A DNA stretch of 64,000 nt from Roseithermus sacchariphilus (GCA_003285105.1 CP030158.1:977447-1041446); one strand, 5' to 3'; numbered from the stretch's first letter, positions 40,264-49,760 are shown. Program-made: numbers and translations. Notes: generated by a model not told the origin, from the letters alone.

Positions 40264-41996
40264 ATGCCTCGCCCGGCCCTGCTCGTCGTGCTGCTGCTGC
40301 TGGCTGCCTGCGGTGCGCCCGACTACGACGTCATCCTGCGCGGCGGGACCGTCTACGACGGCAGCGGCGCCCTCCCCGTGGTGGCGGACGTCGCCCTCAA
40401 CGCCGACACCATCGCCGCCGTCGGGGACCTGCGCGGCCGGCGGGGGCGTGTGGAGCTCGACGTCACGGGCCTGGCCGTCGCCCCCGGCTTCATCAACATG
40501 CTGAGCTGGGCCACCGAGACGCTGCTGCTCGACGGGCGCTCGCAGAGCGACATCCGGCAGGGCGTGACGCTGGAGGTCTTCGGCGAGGGCTGGTCGATGG
40601 GGCCGCTGAACGAGGCGATGAAGGCCGAGGAGATCGGCGACGCGATCGCCCGGTTCGGCTCGGCCGAGGCCGCCGCCGACGCGCTCGGATGGACCCTCGA
40701 CGCCGACGGGCAACTGGTCCTGCCGTGGACGACGCTGGGCGAGTACCTGGCCCATCTGGAAGCGCGCGGGGTCAGCCCGAACGTGGCCTCGTTCGTCGGG
40801 GCCACGACGCTGCGCATCCACGAAGTCGGCTACGCCGATCGGCCGGCCACGCCGCCGGAGCTGGAGCGGATGCAGGCGCTCGTCCGGCAGGCGATGGAAG
40901 AAGGCGCGCTCGGCGTAGGGTCGTCGCTCATCTACCCGCCGGCGTTCTTCGCCCCCACGGAGGAGCTCATCGCGCTGGCCGAGGCCGCCGCGGCCTACGA
41001 CGGGATGTACATCTCCCACCTGCGCAGCGAAGGGGCGCGGCTGCTCGAAGCGCTCGACGAGCTCATCACCATCGCCCGGGAGGCCGGCATCCGGGCCGAG
41101 GTCTATCACCTCAAGGCGGCGGGCCGGGCGCACTGGGGGAAGCTCGACGCCGCCATCGCCCGCATCGAGGCCGCCCGCGCCGAGGGCCTCGCCATCACGG
41201 CGGACATGTACACCTACACGGCCGGCTCGACGGGCCTGACGGCCACCATGCCGCCGTGGGTGCAGGACGGCGGGTTCGCCGCGTGCCTGGAGCGCCTGCG
41301 CGACCCGGACACCCGCCGCCGCATCGCCGAGGCCATGGTCACACCCGCGGAGGACTGGGAAAACTTCTACGTCGGGGCCGGGCCGGACCAGATCCTGCTC
41401 ATCGGCTTCAACCAGCCCGCGCTGAGGCGGTACACCGGCATGACCCTGGCCGAGGTCGCCGCCGAGCGGGGCACGTCCCCCCCGAGACGGTGATGGACCT
41501 CATCCTGGAGGACAGCAGCCGCGTCGGCGCCGTCTACTTCCTGATGTCCGAGGACAACGTCCGGCGGCAGATCACGCTGCCCTGGATGAGCTTCGGCTCG
41601 GACGCCGGCTCGATGGCGCCGGAAGGCGCCTTCCTGGACCGCAGCACGCACCCGCGCGCCTATGGCAACGTCGCCCGGCTGCTGGGCCGCTACGTGCGTG
41701 AGGAACGCCTCATCCCCCTCGAAGAAGCCATCTACCGCCTGACGCGCCTGCCCGCGGAGAACCTGCGCCTCCACCGGCGCGGGCAACTCCGGCCGGGCTT
41801 CTATGCCGACGTTGCCGTCTTCGACCCGGCCACGATCCAGGACCGGGCCACCTTCGAAGACCCGCATCGGTACGCCACCGGCATGGTCCACGTCTTCGTC
41901 AACGGCACCGCCGTCCTGCGCGACGGCGAACACACCGGCGCCCGTCCCGGCCGCGTCGTCCGGGGTCCCGGCTGGACGGGATGGGGCGGACGATGA
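40264..41996 (+). CDS. N-acyl-D-amino-acid deacylase, frameshifted at a C7 tract
   Basis: The first frame (40264-41493) encodes a lipoprotein signal (LLLLAAC) and an amidohydrolase resembling D-aminoacylases: DYDVILRGGTVYDGSG, VAPGFINM, YISHLRSEG, EVYHLKAAG. It ends abruptly at RGTSPPRR. The remainder (VMDLILEDSSRVGAVYFLMSEDNV, SFGSDAGSMAPEG, HPRAYGNVARLLGRYV, FVNGTAVLRDGEHTG) continues in another frame to 41996. The switch is at seven C (41477-41483); one added or two removed C restores one protein of about 577 residues. The gene is either mutated or misread at the homopolymer. A D-amino-acid oxidase gene follows. Confidence 0.82.
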
Positions 41997-42036
41997 GGGC
42001 GGCGCCCTTCGAACCCCATCCCCCGGCGCTCGCCCC

Positions 42037-42996
42037 ATGATCGTCCTCGGAAGCGGCGTGATCGGGCTGACCACGGCCATCCGGCTCCAGGAGGCCGGCT
42101 TCGCGCCCCGCCTCCTCACCCGCGACCGGCCGGAGGCGACGACCTCGGCGGTGGCCGCGGCCGTCTGGTACCCCTACCGGGCCTACCCGGCCCACCGCGT
42201 CCTGCCCTGGAGCCGGCGCACGCTGGAGGTCTGCTATGACCTGGCCGCGGACCCGGCCTCGGGCGTCTCGCTGATCCCGTTCGTGGATCTGTTCGACCGG
42301 CCCACGCCACCGCCCGCCTGGCGGACGGCGGTGCGGGCCTTCCGCCGCGCCCGCCCGGACGAGCGGCCCGCCGGCTACGTGGACGGCTTCGTGGCGGAGG
42401 TGCCGCTGATCGAGACGCCGGTGCACCTGCCCTACCTCGTCGACCGCTTCGAGGCCGGCGGCGGCACCATCGAGGTGGTGCCCGGGGGGGTGACGGACCT
42501 GGCCGCGCTGGCCGCCTCGGCCGGGCTGGTGGTCCACTGCACCGGCCTCGGAGCGCGCCGCCTCGTGCCGGACCCGTCCGTCTACCCGATCCGGGGGCAG
42601 GTGGTGCGCGTGACCAACCCCGGGCTGACGCACGCCCTCGCCGACGACACCGGCCCGCTCGCGATCAGCTACGTGATCCCGCGCCGCGGCGACGTGATCC
42701 TGGGCGGCACCGCGCAGGACGGCGTCTGGGACCGCACGCCCGACCCGGAAACCACCCGGGAGATCCTGCGCAAGGCCCGCCTCCTGGAACCTCGCCTGGC
42801 CGATGCCGCGGTGCTCGAGGCCCGCGTCGGCCTCCGGCCGGGCCGGCCCACGGTGCGGCTGGAGGCGGAACGCCTGCCCGGCGGCGGCACGGTGATCCAC
42901 AACTACGGCCACGGCGGCGCCGGCTTCACCCTGGCCTGGGGCTGTGCCGACGAGGTGGTCGCGCTGGTCCGGGCACACCACGCCCGCCCGGCCTGA
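42037..42996 (+). CDS. D-amino-acid oxidase family FAD protein
   Basis: The 319-residue product begins with the FAD Rossmann motif VLGSGVIGLTTAIRLQEAG and includes ATTSAVAAAVWYPYRAYP, HCTGLGARRLVPD, YPIRGQVVRV, YVIPRRGDVILGGTAQ and the C-terminal signature IHNYGHGGAGFTLAWGCA, all typical of D-amino-acid oxidase. It would oxidise free D-amino acids to keto acids with release of ammonia and hydrogen peroxide. Its position 40 bases after an N-acyl-D-amino-acid deacylase makes a sensible two-step route from N-acyl-D-amino acids. Confidence 0.9.
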   Translation: MIVLGSGVIGLTTAIRLQEAGFAPRLLTRDRPEATTSAVAAAVWYPYRAYPAHRVLPWSRRTLEVCYDLAADPASGVSLIPFVDLFDRPTPPPAWRTAVRAFRRARPDERPAGYVDGFVAEVPLIETPVHLPYLVDRFEAGGGTIEVVPGGVTDLAALAASAGLVVHCTGLGARRLVPDPSVYPIRGQVVRVTNPGLTHALADDTGPLAISYVIPRRGDVILGGTAQDGVWDRTPDPETTREILRKARLLEPRLADAAVLEARVGLRPGRPTVRLEAERLPGGGTVIHNYGHGGAGFTLAWGCADEVVALVRAHHARPA

Positions 42997-43021
42997 GCCC
43001 CCGCCCGGGCCGCGTCCGCCC

Positions 43022-43312
43022 TCAGTTGGCGAAAAGCCGCGGGCGGTTCTCGTCGATCACCTCCAGGTCCTGAATGGCGAACCACCCCTCGTTTTCCTCC
43101 CCGGCGCTGTTGCGGTAGGGCGTCTCGGGGTCCGGCGAGGCGATGTCGACGACGTAGGCCAGGTCCTTCCGCACCGCCGTGCCGTCCGGGTGCTTGCCGA
43201 CCTCCACCGCCTCGGCCACGTCGGCCACGCGGCCTTCGATGCTGCCCAGCACGAGGCCGTCGCGGGAGTAGAGGTGTACGCGCACGCGCTTTCCAATGAG
43301 ATCGTAGGTCAT
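43022..43312 (-). CDS. Small hypothetical beta-rich protein
   Basis: The 96-residue product (start MTYDLIGKRVRVHLYSRDG) has no recognised family. The pattern of short strands (KRVRVHLYS, LVLGSIEGRVADV, DLAYVVDI) and the final GWFAIQDLEVIDE suggest a small SH3- or PRC-barrel-like domain. There is no signal peptide. It lies between the D-amino-acid oxidase gene and pgeF, convergent with the former and on the same strand as the latter. An in-frame extension up to 43396 would overlap pgeF and looks non-coding. Confidence 0.65.
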   Translation of the reverse strand: MTYDLIGKRVRVHLYSRDGLVLGSIEGRVADVAEAVEVGKHPDGTAVRKDLAYVVDIASPDPETPYRNSAGEENEGWFAIQDLEVIDENRPRLFAN

Positions 43313-43383
43313 GGCCGTCGGGGTCTGCGTGAGAAGACCGGGACAGAACGCCGGACCCGCCCCGCCGGGTTTCGTGCCCGGCC

Positions 43384-44130
43384 TCAGGGCCGCCATCCGA
43401 TCACTCCCATCATCCGCCCGGTCTGCCCCTGCTCGCCCCGGTAGGAGAAGAACGTGTCCGTGTCGGTCATCGTGCAGGCGGGATCGACGTCGACGGCCTC
43501 GACCCCGGCGGCCTCCAGGTGGGCCCGGATCGCCGCCTTGAGATCCACGTGCGGCCGCGGCCAGGTGGCGTTCCGTCGTACGAACGCCGGCGCAAACGCC
43601 GCCGCCACCTCTTCGCCGACCTCGAACCGCTCGGCCGAGATGCAGGGGCTCACGTAGGCGCGCATGCGGGCGGGGCGGGCGCCCAGGGCCTCCATCGCCG
43701 CCACCGTGTTCGGCACGATGCCGGCCACCGTTCCGCGCCAGCCGGCATGGCAGGCCCCGATCACGCCGGCCTCGGGGTCGGCCAGCAGGACGGCCGCACA
43801 GTCCGCCGCGCTGATGCAGAGGAGCACCCCGCGCGCGCGCGTCACCAGTCCGTCGAGGCCCGGATACAGACCGGGGCCGCTCACCGAAGCGACGTCCGCG
43901 CCGTGCACCTGCCCGGCGATGGCGAGCGCCGCCGCCGGGAGGCCCAGCGCGGCGGCCACCCGGCGGCGGTTCTCCTGCACCGCGGCCGGGTCGTCGGCCG
44001 TGCTCAGCCCCAGGTTGAGCGTAGCGAAGGGGGGCCGGCTCACCCCGCCCCGGCGCGTGGTGAAGGCTACGGCCAGATCCGGCACGTCCGCAAACACGGC
44101 CGGGCGGCGCAGCGGGAGCGGATCAGGCAT
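43384..44130 (-). CDS. pgeF: Peptidoglycan editing factor PgeF (multicopper-oxidase-like laccase-domain protein)
   Basis: The 248-residue protein matches the YfiH/PgeF family in length and motifs: TTRRGGVSRPPFATLNLG, QVHGADV (metal His), ISAADCAAVLL (Cys) and GACHAGWRGTV (His), then YVSPCISAERFEVG and FFSYRGEQGQTGRM. PgeF removes misincorporated residues such as L-Ser from UDP-MurNAc peptides; some relatives act as purine nucleosidases. Its start at 44130 lies inside the end of the Rieske oxygenase gene by eight bases, so the two are translationally coupled. The preceding D-amino-acid genes give the area a cell-wall or D-amino-acid flavour. Confidence 0.92.
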   Translation of the reverse strand: MPDPLPLRRPAVFADVPDLAVAFTTRRGGVSRPPFATLNLGLSTADDPAAVQENRRRVAAALGLPAAALAIAGQVHGADVASVSGPGLYPGLDGLVTRARGVLLCISAADCAAVLLADPEAGVIGACHAGWRGTVAGIVPNTVAAMEALGARPARMRAYVSPCISAERFEVGEEVAAAFAPAFVRRNATWPRPHVDLKAAIRAHLEAAGVEAVDVDPACTMTDTDTFFSYRGEQGQTGRMMGVIGWRP

Positions 44131-45280
44131 GGGACGACGGGGGCTCAAACGGCGCCGGCGGCTCGGCCGCGGGCTGCGCGGCCCGCCACGTCCGGTAGTG
44201 CGCCTTGAGCAGGGTTTGAAAATGGTAGACGCCCGCCTCACACTCCACCGAGAAACGCCCCCGGTCGTACGCCCGCGAAGCCAGCCCACGCTGCACGTGC
44301 TCGCAGATGGCGATGTCCTCCTGCTGCACCCGGTCGCTGAAGGCCTGATCCGCCTCGATCCGGCGCCGGGCCTCCGGCGTGGCGACGTCGTCGTAATAAT
44401 AGTCGAAGATCACTCGTGTGCGGTCCGGAGCCAGCGGCTCGACGGCGTTCATCTGCAACCGTCCGGGCAGGATGTTCAGCATGATGTTGGGAAAGACGAA
44501 GTAGTAGAAGGCCTGCCCGTCGCCGGTGTTGTAGCGGGTGTCGTCCTCTCGAAGGGGGCTGTGCTGGAGCGAGTAGAAGGGAAACGTCTCGGTGACGTAG
44601 GCGCGCACGTCGAGCACGTTGCACAGCTCCGGGTGGACGAGCGGGAGGTGATACCCTTCGAGGTAGTTGTCGACGTACACCTTCCAGTTGCAGGCGACGT
44701 CATAGACGACGCGGCGGTGGAAGTGCAGGTCGTCCAGGCGCAGCGGGGCGATGCGTTCGGCGATGCCGTCGAGCACGGTCTCCAGCGGGGTGCGTTCGGC
44801 GGCCGCCTCGTCCAGGTTGACGAACACCAGCCCCTGCCACGTGGCCAGCGGAATCGAGACGAGGCCGTGGTCCTTGCGGTCGAACAGCTCGGTGCGGTCG
44901 AAGCGGGGCACGCCGCGCAGGGCGCCGTCGAGCCGGTAGGTCCAGCCGTGGTACTGGCACTGCAGGACACGGGCGCGGCCGCAGTCCTGCGTCACGAGCG
45001 GACCGCCCCGGTGGCGGCAGACGTTGTAGAAGGCCCGCAGGCGGTCGTCCGCGTCGCGCACCACCACGACCGGGTGGCCGGCGACCTCGGCGCGCAGGTA
45101 GGCGCCTGGGCCGTCGAGGCGGCTGCGGTGGCCCACGTACTGCCAGCAGCGCTCGAAGAGCACGCGGCGGTCGGCCTCGTGATACGCCGGATGGGTGTAC
45201 CAGCTCGAGGGGATCGTCTCGGCACGGGCGAGCGGTGCGATGCGCAGCACCTCGTCCGTCAGATCAGGCAGAGCATCCAT
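44123..45280 (-). CDS. Rieske aromatic-ring-hydroxylating oxygenase alpha subunit
   Basis: The 385-residue product has a Rieske [2Fe-2S] domain with CRHRGG (about 88-93) and CQYHGWTY (about 107-114) and a catalytic domain with the mononuclear iron motif EGYHLPLVHPEL (about 207-218) and a later acidic ligand. The overall look is closest to choline-monooxygenase or glycine-betaine-type oxygenases rather than two-subunit aromatic dioxygenases; no beta subunit or reductase is nearby. On the minus strand TATCTT at 45315-45310 lies about 30 bases before the start and may be the -7 box. Confidence 0.9.
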   Translation of the reverse strand: MDALPDLTDEVLRIAPLARAETIPSSWYTHPAYHEADRRVLFERCWQYVGHRSRLDGPGAYLRAEVAGHPVVVVRDADDRLRAFYNVCRHRGGPLVTQDCGRARVLQCQYHGWTYRLDGALRGVPRFDRTELFDRKDHGLVSIPLATWQGLVFVNLDEAAAERTPLETVLDGIAERIAPLRLDDLHFHRRVVYDVACNWKVYVDNYLEGYHLPLVHPELCNVLDVRAYVTETFPFYSLQHSPLREDDTRYNTGDGQAFYYFVFPNIMLNILPGRLQMNAVEPLAPDRTRVIFDYYYDDVATPEARRRIEADQAFSDRVQQEDIAICEHVQRGLASRAYDRGRFSVECEAGVYHFQTLLKAHYRTWRAAQPAAEPPAPFEPPSSHA

Positions 45281-45377
45281 GGGGTCGGCAGGCAGGGAAG
45301 GCTTGCCGAAAGATACGCGCTCTACCCCTGTGGCGCCCGCTCCCCGGGGCCTGCCGACAGTCGTTCAGCGTGGTGGT

Positions 45378-46304
45378 TCAGAGCAGCGAGGCGGCGTAGC
45401 CTTCCAGCCCCTCGCGGGCCTCCTGCATTGCCTCCTGCATTGCCTCCGGGCCGGGGTAGCCGGACAACTCCACCAGCGCCTCCCAGGCCGCCGCATCCGC
45501 CGGCTCCACCGTGTCCGTCTCCACGAGCGCATAGCCCATGGCCCGGGCCCCCGCGTTGGCCGCGGCCACGACCGCCGCCAGGTAGCGAACGAGGTCGTCT
45601 TCGATGGCATAGAGCGGACACGCGTGATGCAAGCCCACCACGCTCGTCAGCACGTCCGAGGCATGGATGCGCTCGGCCAGCAGCATCCAGGCATCCAGGT
45701 GGTTGATCCCCAGGCGCTCCCGCTCCGCCTCCGGCGTAGGAGGCGGGTCGTCCGGACCGGGCTGATACAGCGCCGCCGTCTCCTCGGGGAAGCTGTAGAG
45801 CAGCACCACCTTGCCGAAGTCATGCAGCAGCCCCGCCGTGAACGCCCCGCTGGCCCGGTCCCGCAGGTCCGCGGCGTTCTGCAGGGCCGGGTCTTCCTGA
45901 ACGAGATGCCGGGCCAGATAGGCCGTTGCGATGCTGTGCTGGATCAGGTTCAGGAACGGGAGGGCCGTGGTCGGAGTCAGGGCCGTCTGCATCTCCAGCA
46001 GGTTCATACTCATCACGATGCCCGTCACCGAAACCGGCCCCAGCGCCACCACCGCCCGCCGCACGTCCTCGATCCGCCGGGACAGGCCGTAGTAGGCCGA
46101 GTTGACCACGGACAGGAGCCGGGACACGACCATCGGGTCCCGCTCGACCATCTTGACCACCTGATCGACGTCGGGACCTCCGGGCAGATCCATCAACTGG
46201 ACGGCTTCGAGGAGGGTCTGAGGCAGAGGGGGGAACCGGAGCTTCAACGGCTCGGTGGCGGCATTCGGGCGGCTGTGCAAGGTATGCATGTCTTCCCAAC
46301 GCAA
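45378..46304 (-). CDS. HDOD domain protein
   Basis: The 308-residue protein is a single HDOD domain: LPPLP-like RFPPLPQTLLEAVQLM, VVKMVERDPMVVSRLLSVVNSAYYG, VRRAVVALGPVSVTGIVMSM and AGLLHDFGKVVLLYSF with a degenerate HD site, then VGLHHAC. HDOD proteins act in signalling rather than as confirmed phosphodiesterases. The C-terminus contains a 12-bp repeat encoding EAMQEAMQEA. Met at 46289 (MHTLHS) is an alternative start. The gene is just downstream of aroE on the same strand, with a palindromic promoter-like site between them. Confidence 0.88.
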   Translation of the reverse strand: MRWEDMHTLHSRPNAATEPLKLRFPPLPQTLLEAVQLMDLPGGPDVDQVVKMVERDPMVVSRLLSVVNSAYYGLSRRIEDVRRAVVALGPVSVTGIVMSMNLLEMQTALTPTTALPFLNLIQHSIATAYLARHLVQEDPALQNAADLRDRASGAFTAGLLHDFGKVVLLYSFPEETAALYQPGPDDPPPTPEAERERLGINHLDAWMLLAERIHASDVLTSVVGLHHACPLYAIEDDLVRYLAAVVAAANAGARAMGYALVETDTVEPADAAAWEALVELSGYPGPEAMQEAMQEAREGLEGYAASLL

Positions 46305-46325
46305 TGGGTACTGGAAGAAAGGACC

Positions 46326-46338
46326 CCGATACTATCGG
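46326..46338. promoter_or_regulatory. 13-bp palindrome before the HDOD gene
   Basis: CCGATA and TATCGG flank a single base, 22 bases before the HDOD start, in the short gap after aroE. On the minus strand it overlaps a TAGTAT box and has TTTTAG about 19 bases further upstream, so it may be an operator placed on a -7 element. Confidence 0.35.
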
Positions 46339-46379
46339 CCCGGCGGCAGAGGACTAAAACCGGGGGCCACAGAATGTGC

Positions 46380-47270
46380 TTACGCCCCCCGGCCGGCCCC
46401 TCCCTCCAGCACCTGCAACCGGCGGCGCACGATTGCCGTGGGCATGGGGCGGCCGGTCCATTGCACGTACGAGGCAGCCGCCTGCTCGATGAGCATGTCC
46501 AGCCCGCCCAGGGGCGTAGCCCCGTGGGCCGCGGCCTCCCGCAGTAGCCGCGTCTCCCGGGGGTTGTAGACGAGGTCGTAGACGATCTGCCCGGCCTGGA
46601 AGTCGGCGGCCTGTGGCCAGGGCGTGCCGTCGCGGTTCGGATGCATACCCAGCGGGGTGGTATTGACCAGGAGACGGCTGGAGCGGACGGCCGGGCCGGC
46701 GTCGGCCAGGGCGACGGCGGCCAGCGCGCCGTGGTCGTCGTAGGCGGCGAAGTCTTCGGCCAGCGCGGCGGCCTGCTCCGGGCGCCGGGCGGCCAGGGTC
46801 AGGCGCGCCGGGCGGTAGGTGCTCAGCAGCGCGTAGACCACCGCCCGCGCCGCCCCGCCGGCCCCGAAGACCAGCATCTCGGCCCCCTCCAGCACGCCCG
46901 CGTGCGGCGTCAGCGGCGCCAGAAAACCCGGCACATCCGTGTTGTCTCCGAAGAGCCGCGGCCGCTCGCGGCGCTCTGTCGGACGGCACACCACGGTGTT
47001 CACCGCCCCGACGGCCCGGGCACGGGGCGATAGCTCGTCCATCAGCGCACCCATCGCCTGCTTGTGCGGGATCGTGACGTTGGCCCCGAGCCCGCCGATC
47101 GCCTGCAACCCCTCCACGGCCGCCGCCAGGTCTGCCGGCGCCACGTCGGCCGCCAGGTAGACGGCGTTGATGCGCTGATGCCGAAACGCGGTGTTGTGCA
47201 TCAGCGGGGACTGCGAATGCCCCACGGGATGGCCAAACAGCAGGACGAGCCGCGTATGGGCGTCGATCAT
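46380..47270 (-). CDS. aroE: Shikimate dehydrogenase
   Basis: The 296-residue enzyme reduces 3-dehydroshikimate with NADPH in aromatic amino-acid synthesis. Substrate-binding HPVGHSQSPLMHN, the catalytic Lys in NVTIPHKQAM, the NADP motif GAGGAARAVVYALL, NTTPLGM and the terminal YNPRETRLLREAAAHG with GLDMLIEQAA are all present. Start at 47270 gives the standard N-terminus (MIDAHTRLVLLFGHPVGHS). No other shikimate gene is adjacent. Confidence 0.95.
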   Translation of the reverse strand: MIDAHTRLVLLFGHPVGHSQSPLMHNTAFRHQRINAVYLAADVAPADLAAAVEGLQAIGGLGANVTIPHKQAMGALMDELSPRARAVGAVNTVVCRPTERRERPRLFGDNTDVPGFLAPLTPHAGVLEGAEMLVFGAGGAARAVVYALLSTYRPARLTLAARRPEQAAALAEDFAAYDDHGALAAVALADAGPAVRSSRLLVNTTPLGMHPNRDGTPWPQAADFQAGQIVYDLVYNPRETRLLREAAAHGATPLGGLDMLIEQAAASYVQWTGRPMPTAIVRRRLQVLEGGAGRGA

Positions 47271-47313
47271 GGCAACAGATCCTCCAGAACCAGAAGGCGC
47301 ACGCCGCACCGAA

Positions 47314-48084
47314 TCACAGTCGCCGGGCCACCCCGAATCCGATGTAAAAGTCCGGCGTGATGCCGTTGAGGCCCAGCCCCCCGTTGATGTCGAGTTGCGT
47401 ATCGAGATCGGGCAGGTAGGTCAGGCCGGCCTCCATGTAATGCACGGGATCACCCACCTCGCCGGCCGGGAACGACCCGCCGTAGCCGACGAACGCGCCG
47501 ATCCCGTCCGTTCCCGGCACGGACGTCCCGATTGAGGCCGTCAGGTCGACGGCGTCCGGGCCGGGCTGCCGGGCATAGCTCAGGTTGAGCGAGAGGGCCT
47601 GTGCCGACGTCAACGCCCAGTCCGAGGCGAGCTTGATCCCGGACCGGACGTCGTCCTCGCCGAACGGCGCGGTCCCGGTCGGCAGCATCGCCGTCAGCAC
47701 GAGCGTCAGGCTCGGGACTCCCAGCGGCCGGCCATCTCCCGGGGCCACGGCAATCTTGAGCCCGATCCCCGCATCCTCGAAGCCGGAGGCCTCTTCCGGG
47801 CGCGGCTGCACCACGTACGAGTTCAGCAGCCCGCGCACCTCCACCCGATCACCTAGGCCGTACCGCACCAGCACCGCCCCCAGCGCGTGCCGCCGAACGG
47901 CCCCGACCGAGGAATACGCATAGCCGGCTTCGACCTGAACCTGCCGCGCCCCCATCAGCGCCGAGCCGTCGCCCAGGCCGGGCCGGTCCGCCGCGATGGG
48001 GGCGGCACGCTGCGCGACGGACGGCCCTGCCCCGGAAAGCAGGATGACCGCTGCGAAGAGTCTGACGACGTGAATCCGACGCAT
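47314..48084 (-). CDS. Outer-membrane beta-barrel protein (transporter-like, pfam13557 type)
   Basis: The 256-residue protein has a signal peptide (MRRIHVVRLFAAVILLSGAGPSVAQ) followed by IAADRPGLGDGSALMGARQVQVEAGYAY, then alternating amphipathic strands and a C-terminal strand ending in a hydrophobic pattern (DFYIGFGVARRL). The IAADRP opening is typical of the Bacteroidota MetA-pathway/phenol-degradation-like transporter family. Specific cargo is unknown. It is divergent from the glutamate dehydrogenase gene across a heptamer-repeat array. Confidence 0.75.
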   Translation of the reverse strand: MRRIHVVRLFAAVILLSGAGPSVAQRAAPIAADRPGLGDGSALMGARQVQVEAGYAYSSVGAVRRHALGAVLVRYGLGDRVEVRGLLNSYVVQPRPEEASGFEDAGIGLKIAVAPGDGRPLGVPSLTLVLTAMLPTGTAPFGEDDVRSGIKLASDWALTSAQALSLNLSYARQPGPDAVDLTASIGTSVPGTDGIGAFVGYGGSFPAGEVGDPVHYMEAGLTYLPDLDTQLDINGGLGLNGITPDFYIGFGVARRL

Positions 48085-48166
48085 GGCACGAGATCGTGGT
48101 GAATCGGGCGACAACGGCGTCAATTACGGCGCGGCGCGGCTCCGATGCAACCGTGCCGAAGGAATG

Positions 48167-48264
48167 CTGTGCGCTGCTGGCTGTGCGCTGCTGGCTGCTC
48201 GCTGATTGCTGATCGCTGAAAGCTGATCGCTGAAAGCTGATCGCTGATCGCTGATCGCCACTCG
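48167..48264 (+). repeat. Heptamer tandem repeat array (CTGATCG/CTGAAAG)
   Basis: Fourteen consecutive 7-bp units begin at 48167: two CTGTGCG-CTGCTGG pairs, then CTGCTCG, CTGATTG, and alternating CTGATCG and CTGAAAG, ending in a degenerate CCACTCG. It fills most of the gap between the divergent barrel-protein and glutamate dehydrogenase genes. Related arrays occur at 49761-49895 and 59734-59810. Confidence 0.85.
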
Positions 48265-48332
48265 CTTTTCGACCCCTGCCCGCGTACTTTCTCCCCGAAT
48301 CCTCGCTCTTTCGCCACCTGCCGCTGCCCTGC

Positions 48333-49739
48333 ATGTCTACCCCGACCTTTTTCGACGATGTCAACCGGATGTTCGAGCGGGCTGCCGCGCACACGACGCA
48401 CCCCCGCGGGCTCCTCGATCAGATCAAGATCTGCAACGGGCTCTATCAGCTCGAATTCCCACTCAAGCGGGACGACGGCTCCATCCAGGTGATCCGGGCC
48501 TGGCGCGCCCAGCACAGCCATCACAAGCTGCCGGTCAAGGGCGGCATCCGCTACGCACCGACGGTCAGCGGCGACGAGGTGATGGCGCTGTCGGCGCTGA
48601 TGACCTACAAGTGCGCCATCGTCAACGTCCCCTTCGGCGGGGCCAAGGGCGGCGTGCAGATCGACCGCCGGCAGTACTCCGAGGCCGAGATCGAGCGTAT
48701 CACGCGCCGGCTCACCTACGAACTGACGCGGAAGAACTTCCTCGGCCCCGGCACCGACGTACCGGCGCCGGACTACGGCACCGGCGCCCGGGAGATGGCC
48801 TGGATCCTGGACACGTACCGCACCTTTTCCAACGACCCGCTCGATGCCCTTGCCTGTGTGACGGGCAAGCCGCTCGGCCAGGGTGGCATCCGGGGGCGCA
48901 CCGAGGCCACCGGGCGGGGCGTCTACTTCGGCGTCCGGGAAGCCTGTTCCGTCAAAGAGGACATGCAGGCGCTCGGCCTGACGACCGGCCTGGAGGGCAA
49001 AACCTTCGTGGTGCAGGGCCTCGGCAACGTCGGCTATCATGCGGCGCGGTTCATGGAAGAAGCCGGGGCCGTGCTCGTCGGCGTGGCCGAGATCGAGGGG
49101 GCCATCCACAACCCGAACGGACTGGACCTGGCGACCGTCCGGCGGCACCGCCAGGAAACCGGATCGATCCTCGATCTGCCCGGGGCGACGAACCTGCCCT
49201 CTTCCGCCGCGGCGCTGGAACTGCCGTGCGACATCCTGATCCCGGCGGCGCTGGAGGGGCAGATCACCGCAGACAATGCCCCCCGCATCCAGGCCCGGAT
49301 CATCGCCGAGGCAGCCAACGGCCCCGTGACCGCCGATGCCGATGCCATCCTCAACGAACGGGGCATCCTCATCATCCCGGACATCTTCCTGAATGCCGGC
49401 GGCGTGACGGTTTCCTACTTCGAGTGGCTGCGCAACCTCTCGCACGTGCGCTTCGGCCGCCTGAGCAAACGCTTCGAGCAGAGCAGCAACGTGCGGCTGC
49501 TCCGGGCCGTGGAGCAACTCACCGGCCGGCACTTCCCCGACGGGGTCGTGGAGGACGTCGCCCACGGAGCCGACGAGGAGGACCTGGTGAACTCGGGCCT
49601 GGAAGAAACCATGATCGGCGCCTACCAGGAGGTCCGGGAAATCAAGGCCCGCCGCGGCGTGGACCTGCGCGTGGCCGGATTCATCAACGCCATCGACAAG
49701 GTGGCCCTGGCCTACCTGGAACTGGGCATCTTCCCGTGA
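48333..49739 (+). CDS. gdhA: Glu/Leu/Phe/Val dehydrogenase, probable glutamate dehydrogenase
   Basis: The 468-residue enzyme has the dimerisation/substrate domain with [27 protein letters not shown] (catalytic Lys in the GGAKGG block) and [13 protein letters not shown], then the NAD(P) domain with [17 protein letters not shown] and [11 protein letters not shown]. It interconverts glutamate and 2-oxoglutarate plus ammonia. An insertion-like C-terminal segment ([20 protein letters not shown]) is common in Bacteroidota-type enzymes. TACTTT at 48285-48290 is a candidate -7 box 43 bases before the start, just after a heptamer array. Confidence 0.95.
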   Translation: MSTPTFFDDVNRMFERAAAHTTHPRGLLDQIKICNGLYQLEFPLKRDDGSIQVIRAWRAQHSHHKLPVKGGIRYAPTVSGDEVMALSALMTYKCAIVNVPFGGAKGGVQIDRRQYSEAEIERITRRLTYELTRKNFLGPGTDVPAPDYGTGAREMAWILDTYRTFSNDPLDALACVTGKPLGQGGIRGRTEATGRGVYFGVREACSVKEDMQALGLTTGLEGKTFVVQGLGNVGYHAARFMEEAGAVLVGVAEIEGAIHNPNGLDLATVRRHRQETGSILDLPGATNLPSSAAALELPCDILIPAALEGQITADNAPRIQARIIAEAANGPVTADADAILNERGILIIPDIFLNAGGVTVSYFEWLRNLSHVRFGRLSKRFEQSSNVRLLRAVEQLTGRHFPDGVVEDVAHGADEEDLVNSGLEETMIGAYQEVREIKARRGVDLRVAGFINAIDKVALAYLELGIFP

Positions 49740-49760
49740 GGAAGGCGGGTTGAGGGCCGC

